Assembly: GCA_946482325.1 (NCBI GenBank)
Contig: CAMLRA010000147.1
Location: 1 to 10,338 of the forward strand
Source: an uncultured Chromatiaceae bacterium
GTDB taxonomy: Bacteria > Pseudomonadota > Gammaproteobacteria > Enterobacterales > Alteromonadaceae
Direction: 5' to 3'
Length of the DNA: 10,338 nucleotides
Shown piece by piece: positions 1 to 7,085 of this stretch (within the stretch, counting starts at the first letter, position 1; each line of letters opens with the position of its first letter). The position numbers and the translations under genes are program-made. Below the pieces are notes generated by a model. That model ran no database searches, had not been told where the DNA came from, and saw only the letters and a list, made by a program, of their open reading frames with translations.

Positions 1-52
1 GCCAACAGTTTGGCTCTTCTCGCCGTCACACAGCTGCTGAAAAATCCCGAAG
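1..52 (+). repeat. Direct repeat copy 1 (cut by the window edge)
   Basis: Bases 1-31 match bases 110-140 at 30 of 31 positions; the single difference is C21 against G130. Similarity fades but continues to about base 52, where both copies share CCGAAG. The copy begins with GCCAACAGTTTGGC, a palindrome with a 4-base loop. The left edge of the window probably cuts the first bases of its stem, so the repeat may extend further left. Confidence 0.8.
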
Positions 53-81
53 CTCCGCGAGGGTGCAGACTCCCACGGAGC
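52..81. repeat. Imperfect hairpin between the two repeat copies
   Basis: GCTCCG (52-57) pairs with CGGAGC (76-81). GGG (61-63) can pair further in with CCC (72-74) across a small bulge, leaving an 8-base loop. No T-tract follows, so it does not look like a classical intrinsic terminator. It lies between the two direct-repeat copies and may belong to the same extragenic element. Confidence 0.5.
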
Positions 82-106
82 CGCAATGGTGAAGCCTTAA
101 GTCTTC

Positions 107-161
107 AGAGCCAACAGTTTGGCTCTTCTGGCCGTCACACGGTGGCTGAACACATCCGAAG
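107..161 (+). repeat. Direct repeat copy 2 with 8-bp palindrome
   Basis: This is the second copy of the repeat at 1-52. AGAGCCAA (107-114) is the exact reverse complement of TTGGCTCT (119-126), with loop CAGT (115-118). The perfect stem is followed by TCTGG, which has too few T residues for a strong intrinsic terminator. Two copies of the same hairpin sequence at a 109-bp period point to a repetitive extragenic element or a duplicated regulatory or terminator-like hairpin. Its function is unknown. Confidence 0.75.
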
Positions 162-262
162 ACACCCGCACCTCCCCGCAAATTTCAAAAAGTTAAAATT
201 CCTCCTCAATCCTCGACAAACCCAGCTTCGCCGTTAACACTCAAAAGTCTAATCTGGAGAGT

Positions 263-1927
263 ATGATCGTGATGGAACTGCTGAAGAACTGGTTAACTCG
301 CCGCCCATTTGCCCAGTCTATGACGCTGTTATTGCTGTTTGCGAACGGCGGATTGGCGATCATGCTGCTGCTTGCGGACCAGGTATTACCCGTTCCTTTT
401 AAAACCTTTATGTCTGTTGGAATTCCAGCATGCTTGATGCTCAATCTGATATCAGCGGTTTTATGGTATTTCATATACGAACACAGTGCTCAACAGCAGC
501 ACCAACAGCATATGATTGCTGAGTTAACCAGCCGAGTCGATGACTTACTGCAAGACGCCTATTTACCGGTCAGTCGCGATACCATTTTAGCGGACCGTCT
601 GACATTGCTGCGCCAGAGCCTGCAACATCAGGTCAGGCGCGAGCAGGAGATCCGCCAGCTAGTGCGGGTACAGGGCCTGGTTGACCATGAACTGGCCATC
701 GGCAATCGCATCTATTTTGAAAGCAAACTCCAGCATTACCTGTTAGATCCGGCTGAACCGCAATCCGGCGCGTTATTTCTGATCCAGCTGAGCCACCCGG
801 AGCTCAGTGTCGGTCCCAACGATGCGGTGCAGCGGCTTGCTGGCAGCGCTGATTTAGTCCAGCAGCTGGTGAATCACTTACCACTCACAGTATTGGCCCG
901 GGTGGCCGACGCTGATCTCGCACTGTTAATTCCGGGGATGGAACAAAAAGACGCTGAACAGCTGGGTGACCGGCTGGCGATGGTTTTAAGCCGTGCCAGT
1001 TTTTTTGCCGGTTACGAAGATTTTGATTTGGTCCATCTGGGGTATGTGATTTATCAACAAGGCCAAACTGCCTATCAGGTGATGTCTGAGGCAGATATGG
1101 CGCTGAAAACCGCGCAGTTACAGGGGCCTAATGCTGCATTTGGTTTTTATCCTGAACATAAACCTAAGATTAAAGGCTCGGTCTGGTGGCGGACAGAGCT
1201 TGCCAATGCGCTGCGTGAACAAAGGTTTTTACTCAGTTTTCAGCCGGTGTTTTCCTGGCAACAACACGATATTATTCAACATGAGGTGTTAGTCCGCTTA
1301 CAGACCAGCGATGGCGATAAGTTAGCGGCCGCGGTGTTTTTACCGATGGCGGTGAACTGTGGTTTAACGGCTCAGCTTGACCAATATGTGCTGACTAAGG
1401 CGGCGCGGTTATGCCAGCTCGAGCAAAAAAACGGTCTGCGTTGCAGTGTAAACCTGACTGTCGAATCATTGTTGAATCAGGATTTTATGCATTGGTTGCA
1501 GCAAAATCTGCAAACTGGCCAGTTGCAGGCAGCACAGCTGGCACTGGAAGTGGATGAATACCATCTGATTAAACAGTATAAAAAGCTCAAGCCGAAACTA
1601 ATCAAGCTGCAGCAACAGGGGTTCAGTTTGATCATTGATCATGTAGGTCTGAATATCAGCCCTTGTCAGTATTTAACTGAACTGCCGGTTGATGCGGTAA
1701 AGCTGCATGCATCAGTGGTCAGGCATATTGAAAATCAGCTGGAGCAACAGTTATTTATCCGCGGTTTAGTCGCCAGCCATCAAAGCAAAGGCGTCAAGGT
1801 GATCGCCACTGGCGTTGAGTGTCAGGAAGAGTGGCTCTGTCTGCAGAAATTAGGCGTCAGCGGGGCACAGGGGTACTTCTTCAGTCAGCCGCTCGCCGAA
1901 TTGATGCCACAAGCGCAACTCGGCTGA
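263..1927 (+). CDS. csrD: CsrD/MshH-type degenerate GGDEF-EAL membrane protein
   Basis: The product is 554 residues. E. coli CsrD and its Vibrio counterpart MshH control turnover of the CsrB/CsrC regulatory RNAs through RNase E rather than making or breaking cyclic di-GMP. Two membrane segments (about 19-39 and 52-72) are followed by a helical region (73-135), a GGDEF-like domain (136-296) and an EAL-like domain (about 305-550). The GGDEF motif is replaced by ADADL (215-219). In the EAL domain E341, N397, E429, E432, D459 and K480 are kept, but EAL reads EVL, the second Asp of the DDF loop is H460, and the AEGVE motif has T516 instead of Glu. Catalysis is therefore unlikely. GGAG at 256-259 lies very close to ATG 263 and rather far from ATG 272, so the start is uncertain by three codons. 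Its place just before mshI matches mshH in Vibrio. The last 78 bp are shared with the antisense gene. Confidence 0.9.
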   Translation: MIVMELLKNWLTRRPFAQSMTLLLLFANGGLAIMLLLADQVLPVPFKTFMSVGIPACLMLNLISAVLWYFIYEHSAQQQHQQHMIAELTSRVDDLLQDAYLPVSRDTILADRLTLLRQSLQHQVRREQEIRQLVRVQGLVDHELAIGNRIYFESKLQHYLLDPAEPQSGALFLIQLSHPELSVGPNDAVQRLAGSADLVQQLVNHLPLTVLARVADADLALLIPGMEQKDAEQLGDRLAMVLSRASFFAGYEDFDLVHLGYVIYQQGQTAYQVMSEADMALKTAQLQGPNAAFGFYPEHKPKIKGSVWWRTELANALREQRFLLSFQPVFSWQQHDIIQHEVLVRLQTSDGDKLAAAVFLPMAVNCGLTAQLDQYVLTKAARLCQLEQKNGLRCSVNLTVESLLNQDFMHWLQQNLQTGQLQAAQLALEVDEYHLIKQYKKLKPKLIKLQQQGFSLIIDHVGLNISPCQYLTELPVDAVKLHASVVRHIENQLEQQLFIRGLVASHQSKGVKVIATGVECQEEWLCLQKLGVSGAQGYFFSQPLAELMPQAQLG

Positions 1928-2860
1928 TTTAAGCTGTTGATATTGTTCTAACGACAGGCGCTGTTGCTGCAATAAACCATCCAATCCCTGCAATCCACCG
2001 GTATGAAAAAATACGATGCGCTGACCAGACGCAATCTGTTGTTGCTCCAGCTGCTGTAACAGGGTGCGAAAAGCTTTGCCGGTATAAACCGGCTCTAACG
2101 GCAAATTCTGTCTGCTTAGGTCCAGACAAAGCTCGAGTGTGGCCTGATCGAAGCGGCCGTAACGTAGACCGCTGCAATCCGACAGCAGCTGCCAATTGTG
2201 TTGCTGTGGAATTAAAAAGTTGATGTGAGCTGCAAGCCCCGGATCCTGTACCACGCTGATGCCAAGCACTGGTAATTGTGGATGACCTGCAGCCAGACCG
2301 GCAACAGTACCACCGCTGCCAGCGGCACAACAAAGCAGATCGGCAGGGCCATCAGGCGTCTGATCTAACTGCAGTTCAGCAACACCTTGCACCCCAAAGG
2401 CACTGGTACCGCCTTCCGGCACAATCAGCCAATCGGGGAACTGTTTCTGCAATGTTGCCAGAAATTCGGGTAGATGGCGCTGCCGGTAGACTTGCCGGTC
2501 AACAAAGCTGAGTTGCATACCGTTCGCCTGACACTCGGCTAAAGTCGGGTTGGTGACCACGCAGTCCTGTCGTACAATCGCATGCGTTTGAAAGCCAAAG
2601 GCTTTTCCTGCAGCCGCAACAGCTGCCAGATGGTTTGAGAAAGCGCCGCCGAAGGTCAGAATTCCCGTTTTTTCATATTGTTGTATATGCTGGATATGGT
2701 ACTTTAGTTTTAACCATTTATTACCCGCAATCGCAGGGACCAGACAGTGCAGGTGGCAAACCCACAGCTCGGTTTGAGATTGCTCCAGCAAGGGCAGAGA
2801 AATCCGTTGCCAGTGTTGACGATAAAACGGTGAATTCACAAATGCAGCCAGACCCGGCAA
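1850..2860 (-). CDS. PLP-dependent ACC deaminase / D-cysteine desulfhydrase family protein
   Basis: The product is 336 residues, a fold-type II PLP enzyme. GNK (46-48) supplies the likely Schiff-base lysine K48, followed by the expected LKLKY. Other family motifs are GGAFSNH (71-77), PEGGT (148-152), the phosphate-binding loop GSGGT (181-185), a YG pair at 234-235, PVYTGKAF (257-264) and HTGG (286-289). Family members degrade D-cysteine to pyruvate, sulfide and ammonia, or open 1-aminocyclopropane-1-carboxylate; the residues visible here do not let me choose. The start is uncertain. The longest plausible frame begins at TTG 2860; GTG 2839 is an alternative and neither has a good Shine-Dalgarno. 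The last roughly 45 residues go beyond the usual HTGG end and are coded opposite csrD. The gene is antisense to the surrounding msh genes and its role is probably unrelated to pili. Confidence 0.88.
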   Translation of the reverse strand: MPGLAAFVNSPFYRQHWQRISLPLLEQSQTELWVCHLHCLVPAIAGNKWLKLKYHIQHIQQYEKTGILTFGGAFSNHLAAVAAAGKAFGFQTHAIVRQDCVVTNPTLAECQANGMQLSFVDRQVYRQRHLPEFLATLQKQFPDWLIVPEGGTSAFGVQGVAELQLDQTPDGPADLLCCAAGSGGTVAGLAAGHPQLPVLGISVVQDPGLAAHINFLIPQQHNWQLLSDCSGLRYGRFDQATLELCLDLSRQNLPLEPVYTGKAFRTLLQQLEQQQIASGQRIVFFHTGGLQGLDGLLQQQRLSLEQYQQLKSAELRLWHQFGERLTEEVPLCPADA

Positions 2861-2891
2861 AACCAGATCAACAAGGTGTCAGAGTGTTTGC

Positions 2892-3851
2892 ATGATACAG
2901 AAATTTGCGCGCAAGTTCCGCAGTTCAGCCCATCGCCCGCGTCAGACGGCACAGATTGCTGCGATTTATGTGCAGGCTGAACAGCTGAAACTGGTATTGG
3001 TCCGAAGCATTGATCAAGTGGTATTAAAAACAGAAACAATGCGTCTGGTGGACAGTCAGCAACGTGTTAATGCCTGCAGTCAGCTGGCCCGTGAATTACC
3101 GAAAAATACCGAGCTGTGTCTGGTGCTGAGTGCCGACTGTTATCAGCTGGTACAGCTGGATAAACCGCCATTAGCTGAAACCGAAATGCGGCAGGCCTTA
3201 CCCTGGCAAATCAGGGATTTGGTCAGCATCCCAACCGATGATTTAGTGGTTGATTACTGCGACGTGGCGGAGCCTGCCAATCAGCAGCAGGCCAAAATTC
3301 AGGTCGTCGCCAGTTCGCGCAGCCTGCTGGTACCTTTGTGTAAAGTCTTGCAGCAAAGTCCGGTGCAGTTGATGAATATCCAGCCGGATGAATGGCTGGC
3401 CAGAAATTTGTTACCTGTGCAGCCGCATGCGGTGCTGTTACTCAGCCATCAGCCTGGGCAGGAGTTGAATATCCAGATTGTGCGCAATGGCACCTTGTAT
3501 GTCAGCCGCAAACTGCGCGGTTTTAACCGCATTGACCAAATGAGCTTCAGTGACCTGAGTATGGGCTTGCTCGATAATCTGTTGCTGGAAGTACAGCGTT
3601 CACTGGACTTTTTCGAAGGGCAGATGCGACAGGCCCCGGTCAAAGAAATTTTGTTTTTATTGCCGAGCCCGGAGTTACCGGCGATCCTGCAGTATTTCAT
3701 GCAAAATGGTTTTACTCAGGTACGGGCATTGGATGTATCCACCTACATGCCGGGCAGCAGTCTGGCGGAACAGGCGGATTATTGGTTGCCGCTGGCCGGC
3801 GCTTTGGAGTTATTGCTGAGCGCGGAGACATCCCTTGAAACAACGCATTAA
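2892..3851 (+). CDS. mshI: MSHA biogenesis protein MshI (PilM/GspL-like)
   Basis: The product is 319 residues, with no membrane segment and a basic N-terminus (first 16 residues rich in K and R). Family knowledge places MshI as the cytoplasmic, actin-fold partner of the pilus alignment complex, equivalent to PilM or the GspL cytoplasmic domain. The visible pattern fits: alternating hydrophobic strands, an early AAIYV segment followed by LKLVLV, and a helical segment with LLLEVQRSLDFFEGQ (about 236-250), a feature shared by PilM-like proteins. It is the first gene of the plus-strand operon. The start ATG lies 31 bases from the likely start of the antisense gene; only a weak AGAG (2881-2884) precedes it. 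The promoter must lie in this gap or inside the antisense gene. It overlaps mshI2 by 17 bp. Confidence 0.88.
   Translation: MIQKFARKFRSSAHRPRQTAQIAAIYVQAEQLKLVLVRSIDQVVLKTETMRLVDSQQRVNACSQLARELPKNTELCLVLSADCYQLVQLDKPPLAETEMRQALPWQIRDLVSIPTDDLVVDYCDVAEPANQQQAKIQVVASSRSLLVPLCKVLQQSPVQLMNIQPDEWLARNLLPVQPHAVLLLSHQPGQELNIQIVRNGTLYVSRKLRGFNRIDQMSFSDLSMGLLDNLLLEVQRSLDFFEGQMRQAPVKEILFLLPSPELPAILQYFMQNGFTQVRALDVSTYMPGSSLAEQADYWLPLAGALELLLSAETSLETTH
3824..3827 (+). promoter_or_regulatory. Ribosome binding site for mshI2
   Basis: GGAG lies 7 bases before TTG 3835, inside the end of mshI. It supports the TTG start; no ATG is available nearby in this frame, and translation from this TTG gives the PilN-like N-terminus KQRINLYQ. 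Confidence 0.7.
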
Positions 3852-4443
3852 TTTGTATCAGCCCGCGTTACAGCCGGTGCCACAGCGCTTCGCTTTGCCC
3901 CTATTATTGCGTAGTTGCAGCCTGGTGCTGCTGGCTATTGTCGCTATCGCCGGCACATTGCAATATCAGCTGCAGCAACAACAGCAACAAACCAGTAAAA
4001 TTCAGGCTGCAGTGCAGCAAAAGTCGGAAGAGCTGGCCAATTTACAACAAGCACTGGATAACCGGCAGCCGGAGCAGGCGCTGCAGCAGCAGGTGGAACA
4101 ACTCAACACTGAGCTCGCGCAAAAACAACAACTGTTGCAGTATTTAACTGCCGACCAACAAGCGCAGCCGCCACAGTACGCCGCGGTGCTGCAACAACTC
4201 AGCGCGCAGGATTTACCGCAGTTCTGGTTGCGCAGTTTTCGCCTTGGCAAAGCCGGCGTAGAATTTGATGGTGTCACCCGTGACGCCGCGGTGGTACCGC
4301 AGTGGTTACGTCAGTTGGGTCAAAGCCCACAGTTTAGCGGTCAGCAATTTTCTACCGTGTCCTTTCAGCCGTTGACGCAGGACTATCTGCAATTTCGTGT
4401 CAGTAGCAGCGATGTTGCTGTCGCTGCGGAGGGCATTCGATGA
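3835..4443 (+). CDS. mshI2: MSHA biogenesis protein MshI2 (PilN-like)
   Basis: The product is 202 residues. The N-terminal RINLYQP (4-10) matches the conserved PilN-type cytoplasmic peptide (INLLP-like) that docks on PilM/MshI. One membrane segment follows (about 24-42), then a very glutamine-rich predicted coiled coil (45-108, with seven consecutive Gln-type positions near 46-52), and a small C-terminal alpha/beta domain (about 115-200). This is the architecture of PilN and of MshI2 in Shewanella-type msh clusters. It should pair with MshJ in the inner membrane. The TTG start has a well-placed GGAG. It overlaps mshI by 17 bp and its TGA overlaps the mshJ ATG in an ATGA junction. Some annotation pipelines would call it simply PilN domain-containing protein. 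Confidence 0.85.
   Translation: MKQRINLYQPALQPVPQRFALPLLLRSCSLVLLAIVAIAGTLQYQLQQQQQQTSKIQAAVQQKSEELANLQQALDNRQPEQALQQQVEQLNTELAQKQQLLQYLTADQQAQPPQYAAVLQQLSAQDLPQFWLRSFRLGKAGVEFDGVTRDAAVVPQWLRQLGQSPQFSGQQFSTVSFQPLTQDYLQFRVSSSDVAVAAEGIR
4428..4433 (+). promoter_or_regulatory. Ribosome binding site for mshJ
   Basis: GGAGGG lies inside the mshI2 3' end, 6 bases before ATG 4440. It is the strongest Shine-Dalgarno seen in the operon. Confidence 0.7.
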
Positions 4444-5129
4444 ATCAGTGGCAACAACTGTGTGAACAGTATATGCAGCTGCAACTGCGCGAGCGCCGGC
4501 TGATTTTTTTTGCCGCGCTGGTCATGTTGCTATGGGTTGGTACTATCTCTGTGGCTGAACCTTTATGGCGCTCGCTGCAGACCAGCCAACAACAGCAAAA
4601 AATGACGCTGGGCCAGATGGCGCAACTGCAACAGCAGGTCGATGCGGTTATGCAGGTGCTGAACAGCGATCCGAACGAACAAGTGCGCAGCCAAATCAAC
4701 GAGCGTCAGCAACAACGGGAACAGTTAAACCGTCAGATTAAACAGCTGACCGGCCGGTATGTCAGCCCGGAACAAATGTTACCGCTGTTACAGGACGTGC
4801 TGAAAAGCAGCCCCGGCGTGAAATTAAGCCAAATGCGCAGCCTGAAACCCGAAGTGCTGCATATTGGCACGCCAACGCAAACGCCGGAGGCTGTTACCCC
4901 AGCGCATACCGCTCCGGCAGTTTCGGTACCACAGCTGTATCTGCATAAAACCGAAATCATTTTCAGCGGCCAGTACGCACAGTTACAACAACTGCTGCAA
5001 CAGCTCGAACGCTTGCCCTGGCAGCTGCACTGGCATCAGTTAGAGTACAAAGTAACAGAACACCCTGAGGCGGAATTGCGGCTCGAATTGGAGACTATCA
5101 GTGAACAAGCTGAATATCTGCGGATTTAG
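4440..5129 (+). CDS. mshJ: MSHA biogenesis protein MshJ (PilO/GspM-like)
   Basis: The product is 229 residues. A short cytoplasmic N-terminus with the RERRLI motif is followed by one membrane segment (about 21-39), a glutamine-rich coiled coil (46-104), a proline/threonine-rich linker (about 140-165) and a C-terminal ferredoxin-like domain (about 167-222; YLHKTEIIFSG then the LLQQLERLPWQ helix). This is the plan of PilO and GspM, the periplasmic partner of PilN. It should heterodimerise with MshI2 and link to MshK and the secretin. The ATG overlaps the mshI2 stop in ATGA and sits behind a strong Shine-Dalgarno, so the start is well supported. It overlaps mshK by 29 bp. Confidence 0.9.
   Translation: MNQWQQLCEQYMQLQLRERRLIFFAALVMLLWVGTISVAEPLWRSLQTSQQQQKMTLGQMAQLQQQVDAVMQVLNSDPNEQVRSQINERQQQREQLNRQIKQLTGRYVSPEQMLPLLQDVLKSSPGVKLSQMRSLKPEVLHIGTPTQTPEAVTPAHTAPAVSVPQLYLHKTEIIFSGQYAQLQQLLQQLERLPWQLHWHQLEYKVTEHPEAELRLELETISEQAEYLRI
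5090..5093 (+). promoter_or_regulatory. Ribosome binding site for mshK
   Basis: GGAG lies 7 bases before GTG 5101, inside mshJ. It decides the GTG start, which gives a complete signal peptide. Confidence 0.65.
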
Positions 5130-5421
5130 TCTGCTTTTTGCCAGTATTCTCAGTCTGCCGCTGTGGGCGGCCGATCCGACTGCGCCGGAAGCCGTGCTGA
5201 GCGAAAGCACAGGCGTCAAAACAGAGGCACAGCAGATCCCGAAACTTAGCCTGATCCGGCTGGAAGGCAAAGAGCGACTGGCCATTTTGGACGGGCAGCC
5301 GCGCCGGGTTGGCGCCATGCATGGTAACTATAAAGTGATTTCTATTGGGGCGGGTCGGGTGATCTTAGCGCAGGGGCAACGTCAGCTGACGCTGCAATTA
5401 TTTCCTTCAATGACAAAGTAG
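5101..5421 (+). CDS. mshK: MSHA biogenesis protein MshK (PilP/GspC-like)
   Basis: The product is 106 residues with a cleavable signal peptide (positive MNK, hydrophobic core 8-21, likely cut after A23 before ADPTAP). The mature part begins with DPTAP, typical of MshK. A small beta domain follows (about 49-103): LSLIRL, AILDGQPRRVG, GNYKVISIGAGRVIL, TLQLF. This is the homology-region fold found in PilP and GspC, which contacts the secretin. It is inferred to act in the periplasm as the bridge between MshI2/MshJ and MshL. The GTG start lies 29 bp inside mshJ and has a good GGAG. Only 8 bp separate it from mshL. Confidence 0.88.
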   Translation: MNKLNICGFSLLFASILSLPLWAADPTAPEAVLSESTGVKTEAQQIPKLSLIRLEGKERLAILDGQPRRVGAMHGNYKVISIGAGRVILAQGQRQLTLQLFPSMTK

Positions 5422-5429
5422 CGGATTTT

Positions 5430-7085
5430 ATGGCGAAACCCTTTTCACTGATCGCAGCGCTGGTGTTGCTGCAGGGCTGTAGCATCACGTCAGAATCTGA
5501 TGTGCTGGCGCGATCGCAGGCTGAACTGAATAAAGCGCAACAAGTACCAGCCAAACCTAAACCGCTGCAAATTCCGGCGGCGGTCAGCGCGGATGTGTTA
5601 AGTGCCAGCGCTATGCCGCTCCAAAACGCGCCGGTGTTGCCGCGCTTTAATCTGGCAGCCGCTGCGGTGCCGGCGGCGGATTTTTTTGCGTCCTTGGTGA
5701 CCGACTCGGATTTTAGCATCGTGGTGCATCCGGATGTACGTGGCACCGTCAGTCTGCAGCTGAAGCAGGTCACACTGCCGGAAGTAATGGCTGTAGTGCA
5801 GCAGATGTATGGTTTTGATATCCGCCAGTCCGGGCTGATTTATCAGGTGTATCCGGCCGGCCTCCGTACTGAAACCATTCCGGTCAATTATTTGCTGATG
5901 CAGCGTCATGGTTTATCGTCAATCGCAGTGAACTCTGGTGGCGTGTCGCAGGACCAGCAAAATAACAATCGGAACGGCAATCAAAATAGCCAGAACAACA
6001 ATCAGCAAAATCAGAATATGGACGGCCAGAATGGCCTTGGCGGCAATAATCAGCAGCAACAATTTAATGGCAGTGTGATCCAGAGCAGCAGCAAAACCGA
6101 TTTCTGGAAAGACTTGCAGGAAGCAGTACGCGGTATTTTAGGTTCTGCGCCGCAGCGTTCTGTGGTGGTGTCACCACAGGCTGGCCTCGTGACAGTGCGG
6201 GGGATGCCGGATGAAATCGCCGCCGTAAGGGCTTTCCTGCAGCAAACTGAGCAGCACCTGCAGCGGCAGGTGATCCTTGAAGCCAAAATCATTGAAGTCA
6301 CGTTAAGCGACGACTACCAGCAAGGCATTAACTGGCAAAGTGCGCTCGCCAACATTGATTCGACTAATCTGACGCTGAGTAATACCGCCGGCAGTTTTGG
6401 CAATAAAATCAGTAGCGGCCTTGGTGGTTTAACCTCCATCGCTTTTGAAAATGCCGATTTTGACGGCGTGATTAGTTTGTTGTCGACCCAAGGTGATGCC
6501 CAGGTGCTGTCGAGCCCACGCGTCACGGCGGTGAACAACCAAAAAGCGGTGATTAAAGTCGGTCAGGACGAATACTTTGTCACCGATGTCTCCAGCAATA
6601 CCACCACCGCCACCAATGGTGTGCAAAACACCACGCCGAGTATCACCTTGCAGCCGTTTTTCTCCGGCATTGCGTTGGACGTGACGCCGCAAATTGATGC
6701 CGGTGGTCAGGTGATTTTGCACGTGCATCCGTCGGTAACCGAAACCGCCGAACAGGTCAAAACCATTCGGTTGTCGGAAGAAGAAGTGGTGCTGCCGCTG
6801 GCGCAAAGTAATATCCGCGAGTCGGACACTATTATCAAAGCCAGCAATGGCGAAATAGTCGTGATAGGCGGCCTGATGCAGACCGTGGTCAGTGACCAGG
6901 AAAGTGGGGTGCCGGGGCTGCGTTCGTTACCACTGCTCGGCAATCTGTTTAAGTCGACCAGCAAATCAGAGAAGAAAAAGGAGCTGGTGATTTTGCTGAA
7001 ACCCACTGTCACCGGCGCTGAAGTCTGGCAACAACAAATTCAGCAGTCCAGCCTGCAAATGCAGGACTGGCAACAACGGCGCTGA
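5430..7085 (+). CDS. mshL: MSHA secretin MshL (outer-membrane pilus channel)
   Basis: The product is 551 residues, the usual length for MshL. It has a lipoprotein signal with the lipobox LLQGC, so Cys17 is probably lipidated; Gln at -2 is less usual. An STN/N0 domain follows (about 84-142), then a linker very rich in Asn and Gln (about 174-214), an N1-type domain (about 222-290, with VTVRGMPDEIAAV), and the beta-barrel secretin domain (about 290-535). The secretin signature VPGLRSLPLLGNLF is at 494-507, followed by the conserved ELVILLKP. The protein forms the multimeric outer-membrane channel through which the pilus exits. GCGGA at 5421-5425 lies 4 bases before ATG. The stop overlaps the mshM ATG by one base (TGATG). 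Confidence 0.95.
   Translation: MAKPFSLIAALVLLQGCSITSESDVLARSQAELNKAQQVPAKPKPLQIPAAVSADVLSASAMPLQNAPVLPRFNLAAAAVPAADFFASLVTDSDFSIVVHPDVRGTVSLQLKQVTLPEVMAVVQQMYGFDIRQSGLIYQVYPAGLRTETIPVNYLLMQRHGLSSIAVNSGGVSQDQQNNNRNGNQNSQNNNQQNQNMDGQNGLGGNNQQQQFNGSVIQSSSKTDFWKDLQEAVRGILGSAPQRSVVVSPQAGLVTVRGMPDEIAAVRAFLQQTEQHLQRQVILEAKIIEVTLSDDYQQGINWQSALANIDSTNLTLSNTAGSFGNKISSGLGGLTSIAFENADFDGVISLLSTQGDAQVLSSPRVTAVNNQKAVIKVGQDEYFVTDVSSNTTTATNGVQNTTPSITLQPFFSGIALDVTPQIDAGGQVILHVHPSVTETAEQVKTIRLSEEEVVLPLAQSNIRESDTIIKASNGEIVVIGGLMQTVVSDQESGVPGLRSLPLLGNLFKSTSKSEKKKELVILLKPTVTGAEVWQQQIQQSSLQMQDWQQRR

Larger units (their letters stand above)
1..262. other. Non-coding region upstream of csrD
   Basis: No convincing gene is seen here. 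The only plus-strand reading frame of note (10-237) starts with TTG, runs through the repeats and hairpins, and has no recognisable protein features. The left part (1-161) holds a duplicated element with hairpin potential. The right part (about 181-205) is AT-rich and could carry the csrD promoter. A weak sigma70-like pair, TCGACA (213-218) and TAACAC (235-240) with a 16-bp spacer, lies 22 bases before the ATG, but the match is poor and I do not call it as a promoter. Confidence 0.6.

Noticed and set aside
1..161. CRISPR array or RNA gene
   Set aside because: Only two repeat copies are present, at a 109-bp period, and the copies decay in similarity. No tRNA cloverleaf or rRNA match is seen.
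10..237. Plus-strand 75-codon reading frame with a TTG start in the upstream region
   Set aside because: It crosses the direct repeats and hairpins, has no Shine-Dalgarno and shows no recognisable protein features.
263..1927. Calling csrD a pseudogene because its GGDEF and EAL motifs are degenerate
   Set aside because: The frame is intact at full length, and loss of catalytic motifs is a normal property of the CsrD/MshH family.
1900..1960. Bidirectional terminator between csrD and the antisense gene
   Set aside because: The genes overlap, and no clear GC-rich hairpin with a T-tract was seen on either strand.
2635..2895. Small plus-strand gene directly upstream of mshI
   Set aside because: It lies opposite the PLP enzyme, whose motifs are clear, and its own product has no recognisable features.
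4002..4277. Cysteine-rich minus-strand reading frames opposite mshI2 and mshJ (also 4445-4699)
   Set aside because: The cysteines come from reading CAG/CAA-rich glutamine codons of the real genes on the opposite strand; these are shadows.
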